Below, piece after piece: positions 1-12,500 of a DNA stretch of 64,000 nt. The first letter of the stretch is position 1, and each line of letters begins with the position of its first letter. Source of the DNA: Syngnathus acus (Eukaryota > Chordata > Actinopteri > Syngnathiformes > Syngnathidae); the NCBI RefSeq assembly GCF_901709675.1, contig NC_051097.1:8596039-8660038 (forward strand). Reading direction: 5' to 3'. A program made the position numbers and the translations under genes. Under the pieces are notes generated by a model. The model had not been told where the DNA came from. It ran no database searches and was given only the letters and a program-made list of their open reading frames with translations.

Positions 1-137
1 GCTGCTCACTGCTCCCCTCTCCCCCCAGGGGATGGATCAAAATCACATGGGAATGGGTTAAATGCAGAGGACAAATTTCACCACACCCAGATGTGTGTGT
101 GATGATCATTGGGACTTTAAAAAAAAAAAAAAAAAAA
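1..137 (+). repeat. tRNA-derived-type teleost SINE, 3' part with A tail
   Basis: The stretch through ggatggatcaaa, aaatgcagaggacaaatttc and the TG-rich run to gggactttaa, followed by a 19-A tail, is the 3' half of a very common teleost SINE consensus as I remember it. The 5' (tRNA-like) part lies outside the window. Confidence 0.7.
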
Positions 138-364
138 TTACTCCATCTTCCCGTAACAAAAAATTAACAATATTTTTCCAGGGAACACGTGACCCGATAC
201 TGGCTGATTTTGGGGCACACCTTCAGCACATATAAACAAACATGTATTTAACACAATATACGTACACAACCTTTTGCATATATCAACAAGCATGTGCTTA
301 TGATGACGCCTTTTGCACGATGACTCACTTGTGTGTATTTTTAATGGTGTTGTGTATTCTGCAG

Positions 365-508
365 GTGATAATGCGGGATCACACATCCGCCGTTAATGTG
401 GAGGAGCTGCTGAGGCACTCTCAGATGGAGTTGCAGTGGATCCAAAGACAGCTGGCCACCATCACTGCCAGGAACATACGCCATCACCACGTGCACTCCA
501 AGGCAAAG
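365..508 (+). CDS. rimbp2: rimbp2 exon: N-terminal coiled coil
   Basis: 48 codons, phase 0 at both ends. The acceptor follows ttctgcag and the donor is AAG|gtaaca. It reads [20 protein letters not shown], an amphipathic helix. The frame is open through the acceptor, so whether the Met at 371 is ever a start cannot be decided here. Confidence 0.8.
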
Positions 509-3500
509 GTAACAGTGCTGCTGTCATGCAAACCAGTATTCAATTTTAACGTAATATTATAACCATTTCTGATTGGCTGTCCCAAAATAGCAAATATCTA
601 AAATAACTGCTCTATTAATTAGATTGTAAATAGGTCACACGCAAGCTATTGCTTATTACTCTATATTAGCATCACGTATTAAAATATATAAGCCCCGTGC
701 CATTTTCTTTTTCATTCCAGTATGTATTGACTGAAACCAAAATGGACATGATTGGATTATAATATCTTGTTTACTGATATCTTTTTTGTTTTGCCAGAGG
801 GAAGCTTTACTTGATGCTCTGTTGAATGACTAGAGAGATAAATTTCAAAGTTGAGCTAGAGTGCAGGTCAACACTTGACGCTAATGTAACAGGCTGACAT
901 GGCTAAATGACTCCTGGCCCTTGGCATTTTGCCGACATGGAGGGGTTCACGGCGTATTTCCCCCTCCAATCCAGCTCTTCATCTGCTCCTAAATCCCGAC
1001 CGACTCTCACGGCTCCGTGTCATGCCTGAAGATAATGCGTCTGGAGCAAGGGCGGCCGGCGAGCGTTGCTAGGTAACAGAGTGGAACAGAGTGTACGTTG
1101 CTGCTTTCTCTTCTCACTCACGCAGACTAGTGTCTCCTTCCTTCTGTCCTCATCTCGGTCCCATCAAGGACTCCTTACACAACAGCAACTCATGCTGTGA
1201 GTACGAGTTCACAGAGTGCTGCCACGCCTTCTGTTTCTGGTTGTTTTTCTTCAGGCGCGGTGGTTTCTTAAAAGTCAAATTAGAGGTACAAGATGAGGTC
1301 AGAGAGGGATGATGAAGCGTAATAGTCCATTTTTTTTTTTAATGTAAAATATAAAAGCCATCTTTGATTCAAATTTGCTTCACCGTTTAGAAATAATCTT
1401 TGCATGTGGTCGGTGGAGAATGGCATGGAAAATTTCGGACATACGGACATGTGGGCGTTCAAGCACAAAGTGGACAAAAGGAACAGCAAGTTTGAGCGAT
1501 GGCGCTGAGGGAAAGTCTCTGTGTGTGTGACAGTGACATGAAGCCGCTGCCAGTGTCTTTGCTCACACTGACTCGCAGCCAGCTACAGCTTTGCACACAC
1601 TCGGCACGCTATTAAAGCTGGAGATTAGAGCCGTTCGGAAACTCACACACACAGCTCCATCATGTGCCCGATTTGGACTTGACGGGAAAGAGAGCGAGGG
1701 AGGCACGGCGGCCTGTAAGGTAGGCACAAAAGCATCACAAGCTCACTCAAGATCCGCCTTTCGGAATCAGAATGTTCTTAGAATTGATGGGTTGGATTCA
1801 TTTTCTGCTCTCTTTGCCGGAATGCGCTCGGCCTCGTTGCAGCAGTGATGCAAGTCACTCGCTCACCAGATGGCGAGATGACTATTTAAATGACTCCTAG
1901 TCAAGATGACCTCAGGGGGATGCCCGACACGCAATCAGTGGGCTTCACATCCATCAACCACTTGACTTGGCCTCCGATAAAAAAAAAGTGATATCAAAAA
2001 CCCCCAATTAAATTTTTTGTGATTATCATACACTCAGCATTCTTGCACCATTAGCATCTCTTCACATCTTCTTGCAATGAATGATAAAGAATTGAAAGAC
2101 AAAGTGGTTGCGAAGCTTACAAAGCTCAAAATGTGTGAGTGTATTTTTTTCCCAAATCTCCCAACTCAGTTTAAGCTTTGTCAGTACTTGCGATGACCTC
2201 AAAGAGGATGAGCACGCCACTGTTGCCCAACTCTGATGCAAGTCCTGTCAGAAGAGCTTTGCTTGTTTCCTTGGGTATAAGGGACGAGGTCCCCAATGTG
2301 GATGACACAATTGGGACCGCTCACAGTCATATTCATTAAAAGGCCTCAGCTATTTATTAGAAATGTGTGTGTGTGTTTATATATTTTTTGTGCAGGAATA
2401 TTACTTAAAATTTTTACTTCCTGTGTTTCAGTCAAAGCCGGAAATCTCATCCCAGCTCGGCCATTCTTTTCCAAATGCGAGTCGCTTTCGCCTCCTGGAA
2501 GAGAGAAATCGACTTTTAAAACAAGAAGTGGCTGCTCTTCGCCAAGAGAAGCAGCGCTACCGCAAACTGGTAAATTACTCTTCACACGTCAGCCATGTTT
2601 TTTTTTTTTTTTTATCTGTTTTAGCAATGTCAACAAATGCCTCCTTTTTTTGCTCGCCTATTTATAGATATGGATGGCAATGTGGTAGAGTGGCTATTGT
2701 GCACAGCTGTGTGTGGGCGCCTTGGCATTGTTAGCACTGTACAGTACGTCCATGCGCTCACTGGCGCATACAGAGGCCTCGCTCTCCCAGGTGGTCTCGG
2801 ATGGCAAGGCGTGCGAACGGTCGCCCTGGCAACACACCCATCCGAGCGCACACTGGATGGTGGAGAGGAAGTGACAACTTGATGGCTGACACTGATGCAA
2901 AAGCTGACCTAGTAATATCCGGTTTTCAGTATCGATCGTGCACGTAACACACAGACTGTGGAGCTGAAAGCACAATTACTCATATTTGTTAATATTGAAG
3001 TTATTTAAAAAAAAAAAAAAGTGATATCCTGTGCTAAGTAAATATTGACTTTACATGTCATACTCTTAATTGCCACTGGGTGGTGCTAAAATAGCTTTTC
3101 ACATTTGTTCATATTAATTTGATCAATTATAATTACTGTAGCTTTTAAATTACATTTTTATAGCAACGTTTTTTTTTTTTTTTAAAGTGACCAAATAGCT
3201 AAATTGGCAACACTGATTGTGATTTTGTGAGCGAGTTCCAAACTAGCTGTTTGTGGGAACTTAACTCAATTCAATTGAATAAAATTGCTTTCTACTGCAA
3301 ATATTTAGTTTAAAAAAAAAAAAAAAAGTTTAAAACCTTTTTGTGGAGATTAGATGAATCCTGCTTTTCAGCCATCCGGCCAAGCTAACAAATGAACATT
3401 TTCCAGAGAAAAGATTTATCACTAAACATGGCTTGGAGGCCAGTTTGATCCCAGCAATTTGATTATTTCTGTATCTGCGCTTGTTCAAATCATGCTATCT

Positions 3501-6500
3501 GGTTGTAAATGTCAAAAACCATATAGAAGAGACTTCAACAGAATCCATTCACTGGTTACCTGGAAACTATCAGTGATAGACAGTTTACGAAAGGTACCCT
3601 CGTTGTATCAGGTGACCTGTGTTTTGTGCGGCCGCTGCTTAAAAGGCCACAGCTGTCAGCCTGAATGACGTTTCCATGGCAACACTTGTATACACTCGAC
3701 CTTGCCATCATATAAGCTGTTGCTTCTGTTTTGAACACCCAATATAGTTTTTTTGCCTAACACATGATTCACTCTATTTCTTTCCTAAGATCTTGCTCGC
3801 ATGTATTTACAGCACTTTTTATGCCAATTTGGACTACCCCGCTCCGCCCCTCCCCTCTTGCTTCCTATTCAGACAGAGGGGTGGTCTGAGGTCAGCGAAG
3901 AGGCCTGCGCAGCTTCATGCCTGCTCGACGCTAACTTGATGTGATGTAAATCAGAGCAATTCCTGCCAGTTTGAAATTATAGCCCGGGCATCTTCTGGGC
4001 GGTCAATCTAGATATTGGTTTTGCAATCGTGCAGCAAGGCTGCGCTTTCATCCCGATGGAGTAAAAAGGATCTCGTTTAAATGTCAACATTATATAAGCT
4101 TCCAAGGTTCGCGAGTAAAAAAAAAAAAAAGAAAAAGCCACGTGGATGAAAAGTCAGAAGTAAAATGTCTCATTTGGATGCCTTGTTATTGCGCAATAAT
4201 TCCGCATTTACAGGGTTATAATGTGTCTCGTTGAATCCTGTTTGAAGGTTTTTATATTGGAGCTTGTATTTGATTATCATGAAAGGCTTGTATTCATATT
4301 TCACGCTAAATGAAAAGTGTAAATATACAGCATTCATCAAATCGGCCTCCTCTCTAAAATCTGCCGACCGACTTGGATCTACTTTCTATTAATAATACCA
4401 CAGAGAGTCATCAGCGTAGGACGCCTTTTTTTGTGTAAGTAATAAAACGAATGCGGCATCAATCCAGATGATGCTCGGTTAGTGTCACGCCGAAAGGTTC
4501 CGAGCTAATGAGACCGTAGGGAGGTCGGGCGGGGTGGGGAGGGGGTCGTTCTTATTCGCCGCATCTTGCCGAGACATCCAAAAAAGAAGCCCACCGGTGG
4601 GGCTGGCTGATTATCATTCAACAGCGTGAAGAGAGGAAATTGAGCACAGAGGAAGAGTGGAGGGGAAGGAACCATGGAGGAAGGGTGTTTAGGAGGAGGG
4701 TCTTCGGAGCCCGGGGGGGGGGGGGGGTACATGGAGGCGGAGATAAGAGAGAGTCAGAGTGAGAGAGAGAGAGGGAGGGAGAAAGACGCAGGCCCCGGAG
4801 CTGCCACTGATGCTGCTGCTGATGCTGCAGCCGTTTGACGACTCCCCACCCAGAGAAGGAAAGGGAAGAGGAAGGAAGCGACACCTCGGTCAACATGTGC
4901 CGCCGTTAGCCTCACGCGGTAAATAGCAAGCTCTCTCGTTGTCTTTTCACTGCTGCTGCTCCGATTGATTGTTCTCAAGTGTTTCATCTGGTAGCCTCCT
5001 TGATACAGTGGATGGATGGTTAGCATAGCTTGGCAAGCTGCATGGGAGCAACCTGACTGCATGTGACATCAGGAGGGATGAAGGGAGGGATGTCCAAGAG
5101 AGAGATGGAAGAATTTGGAATCTGGGGGATTTGATGTTTTAGTCTATGTTTCTTGACTTAAAAGCTGAGCCACCTGTTTGGAGATGGGTGTGTGTGTGTG
5201 TTTTTACGGCGAGGGGGTGGGGTTTGTCTTCAGCTGTAATTATTATTTTCTTTTGTGTGCATGTAGAGGGAGTGACGTTATTGGTTTGGAAACATGCGTA
5301 CACATGTTCGAGTAAGGAGTATGGGGGGGGTTAAATGTGTGGCGGCTTTGTGAAATGAATTGATCTGGTGTGTGTGTAGTGGGCGTAGTGTGTGTGAGCG
5401 TGAACCGTTTTTGGTAACCTGAGCTTTTCCTGGTTCCTGCATGCTGCCAGGTGTTGGGAGTTTTAACACACTCATGTCTACTCAGCAAGGTTATAATGGG
5501 TTTGGATTTTTCATCTTTTTCTTTTTTTTTTTTTTTTTTTAAATATCATTAGTTTGAATGAGTTTTTAGAGCAGATATTTTTATTTGCTTTAAAAAAAAA
5601 TACTTCATTTTATTGTGTATTAGTATTATTTTTAATATGGAGTATTTATTGAATGCCTGATTGGCACACATGGATTTTAAAAATTGTGATGTCACCTCTT
5701 TCTGCTTTTATTGATGACATCTCTTTAAACGCTGCAACTCCCCAAGGTTCCTTTTACGTCACCGCCTTGTGGTTTGTCGTGGAAATGTGGTTGGCCAAAG
5801 AGCCACAAGCAAAGAACTTGTATCAGTTACCTTCAAACAGTAGTCCAGTACGAGCTCACGACACAGTTGCAGCATTCCACATGACAGCTTTCTTCATCAT
5901 CACACCCACGCATTTTCACTCTATTATTTACACGCATGCACGCCGTATGCTCTCATTGCACATTCATGTCATTTGTCATCACTGTGGGAATCGCAAAGAC
6001 TTCGGCTTTCCTGTATAAGTCGATGTATAGAAAAGATAATTCAATGTGATGTCAATATGAGCTTTTGCATTTCTGATTTTGACCTAACTTCTTAGGTCAA
6101 AATAACCCAGAACTGGCTCCGCCCCTTTTGGATTGGTTATTGGTTTATGAGTGGACTACAAAAATGAAAATGTCTGTCCTTTTATAATCTGAAAATGACA
6201 CAGTTCCTCCACTGTGGTGATATAACAATAAACACAAAAATATTTTTTAAAAATACACACGCAGAGAAGGTGTCATGTATTGAGTTGAAACCCGAAACAT
6301 TCTGTGAGTCATCCAGCAGCTTCCAAATGTTGTGCTTAAATTTGGCCTATATAAAAGAGCATCAGCTATGGTAAATATTTCTATCATCCAGATATCTCCA
6401 AGAAAGCCGTCTCTGTAGCAACCACGTCATCCCCCCTTCCCCCTTTTGCCTGCTTGTTCATGCAACATGTGAGGCTTCCATAGTTAGGCCCGAAGACGAG

Positions 6501-9500
6501 CGAGTCCCGTATTGATTGCGAGTGTACCCGCCATAAGTGTCGATGCCATTTAGCCGTCGGGAAGCGCACGGAAGGGAATGAAATTGAAGCAACTTTTCCT
6601 CCTCACGTTTCCTGGCAGCTCTTCAACATGCACGCAAGACATATTTGAAGGGGAGATGGAGCACTGCGGGAGGAAAATGGATGCGGGCGGGGCCGAAAGA
6701 GAGTGGATGTCGGATGAAAGTCAGTCGTAAAACTGAATTGGGGCTCTGCTTGATATGCAGGTGATCTACTTGAACACAGATAACATGATATTACAAATAA
6801 TCATTTATTCATGAATGCAACTGGCAGTACGTTGGAGCTAGCTAGCTATTGCTACATCCTGAAAATGCATTTTTCTGAAAATGAGGGCATTTTCATATTA
6901 TAATTTCAGTTTATCTTTTGTATAACCACTCATTTTCAAATTGACTTTGTTATTGTTAGTTTTGATCTACTGAAACGTCCTTGGTGTGGACGCTTTAGAG
7001 CGCCTCATCGTTCGCTATGAGTGCTCACGCGGCAGGAAGAAAAATTCGGGGAAATAAAGTCACCATTGTCAATCGTGAATGGGATGAGGCGGAAATTAAA
7101 GTTTGTTGTGGACCTCTGCGCTCCTCTGGCCACTGTGTTTAATTCGGTGATGCTTTTGTATACCACTAGAGGGAGCCCACATACCAATAGCAGAGCCTCT
7201 CGATTTAGAGAATTACTTGCCTATGCTCTTTGGGATTGGCTGGCGACTAGTCCTGGGTTAACCCCACCTCTTGTCCAAGGTCAGCTCCAGTTGGACCACG
7301 ACCCAAATTTGGACTGCCACTTTATAAAATGGATGGCTACTAATGTAACTGTCCAGCCTCATCATCTTACAGAGAATCTATTAAAAGTCAGGAAACTCCC
7401 GTGGATCCCTCAAAGCCTCATTGATCCTGAAGTTATACGATCTCTTAGAGTTTTTGGCACAGCACCGCGCCACGGCTCAAAGTAGCTTGTTTTTTTGTTT
7501 TGCTACATAATCTCTCCACGCCAGGCGAGAGGAGCCCTTCAGGGAAGACACATGCTGATAGAAGATCTGTTAATTCCACATCACTAATCGGGTGTCCCCC
7601 GGTAATTTAATTTTTCTCCTCCTTTCGTGTTTCTTCACAGGCGCTTTTGTTTCACTTTTACTTGTCTTGCTGCTCAGTCTTTCTTGATAGCATCTGCAGT
7701 GGGGAGGCTTTAGTGCTGAAAGGGCATCTATTGAGGGAAGGAGCCAGAGAGGAGTTCACAATGTCACACACAAGTCTGTTCCAGGTGACATGACAGCTCT
7801 TGTTCTGCTGTAACTCTCACCGATTTGCTTTGAGCCGCTGGGACTGGAACACCTGAGCCTTCCTTATTTTGCAGCCTTTTGATAACATCTTTCTTCTGTG
7901 GGGAAAAAATAAATAATAAAAACAAGGGTGTCAAGATGTCTGCTGACACTCCCGGGTGAAGTTTACTTTCAAGCTAAACATAAAATGAAAAAACAATCGT
8001 GCCCTTAAAAAGAAAAACTTTGTTGATTTTCTAAAAATTATTTACACGCAACATCATACTCCCCCTTAAATAATTTTAGTTTTGTCAATATTTTGCTTCA
8101 TATATAAAAACAAATAATCTGGACTGATTAATCGGTTATCGCAATTTTATTCCGCCTACCTAGACAAAAAAACAAACAAATCAAAAATCATATCAGTCGA
8201 ATCCCTATTTTTACACATTTTCTTCTGCTTGGTATCGCCAATTTGTTTCTGCTTGTTTGCTGATATACGCTCGTCTGTGTGGATCCAGATTGCAAAAAAA
8301 AAAACAAAAAAAAAACATGAAAGCCACCCTTGAATGCTTTGTGTGTATTTCTAGCAGGCTGTGCATTTTAGCAACTGTGCAACGGGGTCAGGCGTGAATT
8401 ATTTAGCGCCTGTGAATACTTGTATGTTTCCCTCCAAAATTGGGGTCACGCGAGTGTTTGTAGATTGTGGCTCTCAATATGAACCCGCAGCGTCTTGTGT
8501 GGTGGCCTGCAGATTTTTTTTTGCTTCCAAGTTGACATCCTAGCTTTGTGCGTGCTTGATCATCGAGATGCCGGCTTGCACGCGCCTATTGGTGTTTGGA
8601 GCAAGACATCCCACCCGAGCAATTCTGTAAGCGTGCATGAAGGTCCACCCAAGCACGTGTAATCCCTAACCAGCTTTCGGGCTCCTCATTAGCATTACAC
8701 TGATCTTCCTCCGAACTTCTTCTTCTTTCCCCCGCCTTGTGATGTGCTTTGCCTAGCTCAGGGGAACGTGAGGTCCTGTTCACATCAAAAGTGTTTTGTC
8801 ATCAATGTGACTGGAGGCTTTGTAGTGCTCTTTCGCACACATCGACTGCGTCCATCGTCTTTGAACATACATACATACAGCACACACACACATTGCTATA
8901 CATACTCCTGCGCCCTCATTTTCCCGGGAGGCACTTGCATTCTCAAGGGTCAATGTTTTAGCCTATGACGGCTCCTCGTACATTTGATCGTATAGCGTGT
9001 CACATGTCGGCTCAGACATTCTAGCTCGCATGAGCTAAATCTACACCATAATTTAAGGATGGCTGTAGTTTTGACATTTTTATTTAAAACATACGTAGCC
9101 ACATCATATGGTGGATCTAGTGGCAAGATGCTAATTTGAAGGCAGTGTCTACTAAACAAAACAATCTATTAAACAAAAACACACAAATAATCAAGATACA
9201 CAAATTGCTTAATTGTTTAGATTGTATTGACTTATTCTGATATATTTGTATAAAGCACAACAATAGAGTAAATAAAACAATACTGTAAAATTTTTCAGCA
9301 TTTTTAGTACTATTGAATTTTTTGAGGAAGCTGGAACGCATTCATGACTTTTACATTCATCCTAATGGGAAAAGACGACTTGACTTCCACGCATGAAAAT
9401 TATTATTCAATGAAAAAGTATAAAAAAGAAATAAGGCACTTATATGACAAAGAGAAGAAAAATCAAATAATACGACCGTCGCAGCGGCGGATTAAAACGA

Positions 9501-12500
9501 AAAAACAAACAGCACACTGGCAAACGTTCCAGGAAGTGAGCTGGGGATGACTCACTGGGGATGCTGACGAAGAGTGAGCCCAATGACGACAATGTTTGCG
9601 CTTTACGTAGTGGAGAACTTAATCTCTCTTGACGTCGGCGCCGGGCCTCCTCCTGCCACTCCTCTGTCACCTTTAAACCCACAAACATATATAGTATTTA
9701 TATTTGTACTCTAAAGCAGATTAACCCCTCGTAAATATTTAATGCAACACCTGTAGAGACACAGTAGCGGTATAGGCTAAAAAAAAAAAAAAAACGGATG
9801 AATTATCTATCCGTGACATTATGGTCATGGATAGATCCGATTTAAAATCCACCCTGTGGCGCACCGCATTAACGGTACGCATGTGTTAATCACACAGCTG
9901 GGCGTTATTTTGCAGGAAGGATGGATGTCGAACACGAGAGGTGGTAGTGTTTGACCGTTTTCAAACTAATACGATGAATCGATTGGCTTTCTGCGGCTCA
10001 TTGGGAATAATGGCTTTCAGAGTTGTGTTGTCACATTATGCGCAAAAGCGTCATTAGAAACGCCTGAAGTCGACGCTGCGGCAGTGATTAGGGTTGAAAT
10101 ATGGTTCTGGTTCCATTGGACTCCATCTGCAAGCCCATAAGTGCAAAACTACGCTCACAGGTATATTGGTAGAAGCAATATGGCCTCCGTTTAAGTTTGT
10201 CTATTTATGTCTTAATTGACTTTTCTATCTACAGTATTTTGCCTTCTGGGATGAAACCAAAATGAGATTCCGACATTTGTTTTTTTTTACATGTTATTTT
10301 AAGTTGCATCTGTCTTATTTGTACTCAATTATTGTTTTGGTTATGTCGTAAACACACTCACTGGTTTCCAATTTACACTAATCCAAGATCATGTTCATTT
10401 AATTGTTACAATTAATTCCCTTTAGTCAACGTTTCACAGGCACGGCATGAAAACATTCATTAGTCCGTAAATAAATCATGCAGGCAGCTAAGAATAGAGT
10501 GTCGACACGAACCTAAATGTAGGAAGCAAGATAAAGATTTTCCCTGGGAAAAAAAAAAAAAAAAAAAGCCGACATGATTTAATTGTAGGATGACCCAGTC
10601 GGAATAATTCTGAAACTAGGCTGTGGTTAAAAACTCTTTTTTGGCAAACAGGTGCAACTCCGTTTTTGTCCCCGATGGTTAGCGACCCTTGCCTCCAAAT
10701 ATTACATAAACCAAAATGAAGCCAAATGAATTCTGAGTGAAGTTCACACACCTGCTGAGACGTTGGCTACTGTGAACAGATTTTGGGCCGGAGGCTAAAT
10801 AAATTAGTTTTGCAAGAAAATGTTACTCAGCGTGGGTTGAGAAAATGCGTGTTCTAGCAAAGATAAGAGACAATTAAAAAATATATATTACCAAGATGAT
10901 ATTATCAGTGCTATCAGCTACACCGTCGTGTTTATTTGTGCGTCTGCGTATTAATTCTAGCTCCAATTGGCACGAGGTCCAGTGTGTGTCCTTCAGCTTT
11001 TGCCGCGCAGTGATGTGTTTACAAGATGTTCTGGGGTGTTAAGCTGAGCTGTGAATGTGCGATTCACTGGAAATGGCAAAGACAAGCCCGGCTATTCCCG
11101 AGGCTGATAAAAAAAGAAGCCTTGCTTTTATTTTTTATTCTCTTTGCATCCCATCTGACTGCAAGCTTGTTTGCCATACGTCCCGGGACATTAGCACAGA
11201 TCACCCAATTAGCAAGACCAACATTGGCTGGCGCTAGAGTGAGGTGTGCTTTGTAGAAGTTTCATGTTGCAAAATAAAAAGACTCTCAGCAGTCTTGCTG
11301 TCCTTGTCTGCTCTCTGCCCTCCATGCTAAAAAGATGGATGAGCAGCCAAAGTGAGCTGCTCCTGCATCTCGTTTCTTACAAGGCTTATTGATATTGATT
11401 TTTTTGTTTTGTTTTTGGACATCTGACATATGTCCATAAAGTTTAACACTATTTTTGGAGTAACTGTCAGGTTCATCTTTAGAGGACATGGTTTGTTTAT
11501 TTTAGAAAACATATTATAATCTTTAATTCATTTTATTAAAACAAATCAATCAATCTATTTTAAAGGTCAAGAAAAATATCATTTTGGTTATATTTATATT
11601 TATTATTATTATTTATTTATTATTGAATATATTATTCGTTATTTTTTTCTCGCTGGGCCAATGGCGAGTACCAACATCGTTGCCATGGTAACCGGGGAAC
11701 AGGGCTGGGAATTGAATAGGCACACAAGGCCTTCTACTTTTGTGAGCAAAGTGTAAAGCGTGAAGAGAAAAAAAACCGAGCACCTATAAAAACAAAGGTT
11801 TTCACTCACGGAGACAGCACTTTGCACAATAAACCGTGTTTATGTGGTTAAGGATACATCGGCAAGTTTTTGTAGCCTCCTTAACCTGCATGAAGTCGTA
11901 GTACCGTGCATGCCGGGATATGACCGGACGGTCACATTGAAATCACTCTGCAGTGCTCCGAGCTGTGACGGGAGGAGAGCGTTGGCCTACTTTGAGTCTG
12001 GCGTAATTATGTAATGCTTGAGTACCTGCAGCGCCAGCGGCATGACAACTTGTGGCCATGAATGTGAGCAGTGCACAGTGCAGACAGGAAGTTGCTTAGA
12101 CAGGAAATTTCCTTGTCTTGATTTTTCAGTTTTTTTTTTTTTTTTTTTTTTGTGCACGCAAGATGAAGCACTTCATATTATGAGACTATTAAAAGAATAT
12201 AATATAATATAATATAATATAATATAATGAGAGAAATTAAAGTCATATTTTTTTAAATGTAATATCCCAATATTAAAACTTCATAATGTAACATTCCGAT
12301 TTTATTCTTGTCCCTTAAGACTTCTTTCCTCCGGACTTTCACTTTTTTTTTTTTCCCGAACAATTCTTCCTTAGTGTGTCACTCATCTCCTGAGTGGTTT
12401 TATAATCCTCTCAAAGTTTTCCAATTTCTCTTAAAAACATCCAAGCAACCAAATCAGCAACCGTCACTCTCCTCACCACCTTCCCCGACGTCTTTGCCTT

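Noticed and set aside
2637-2882. Open frames on both strands near 2.64-2.88 kb
   Set aside because: No family resemblance, no matching splice phase, and no conservation signal that can be judged from sequence alone.
7021-7485. 154-codon open frame in the 10-kb rimbp2 intron
   Set aside because: No recognisable domain, partly made of a degenerate dispersed repeat, and no splice or frame continuity with rimbp2. Probably chance.
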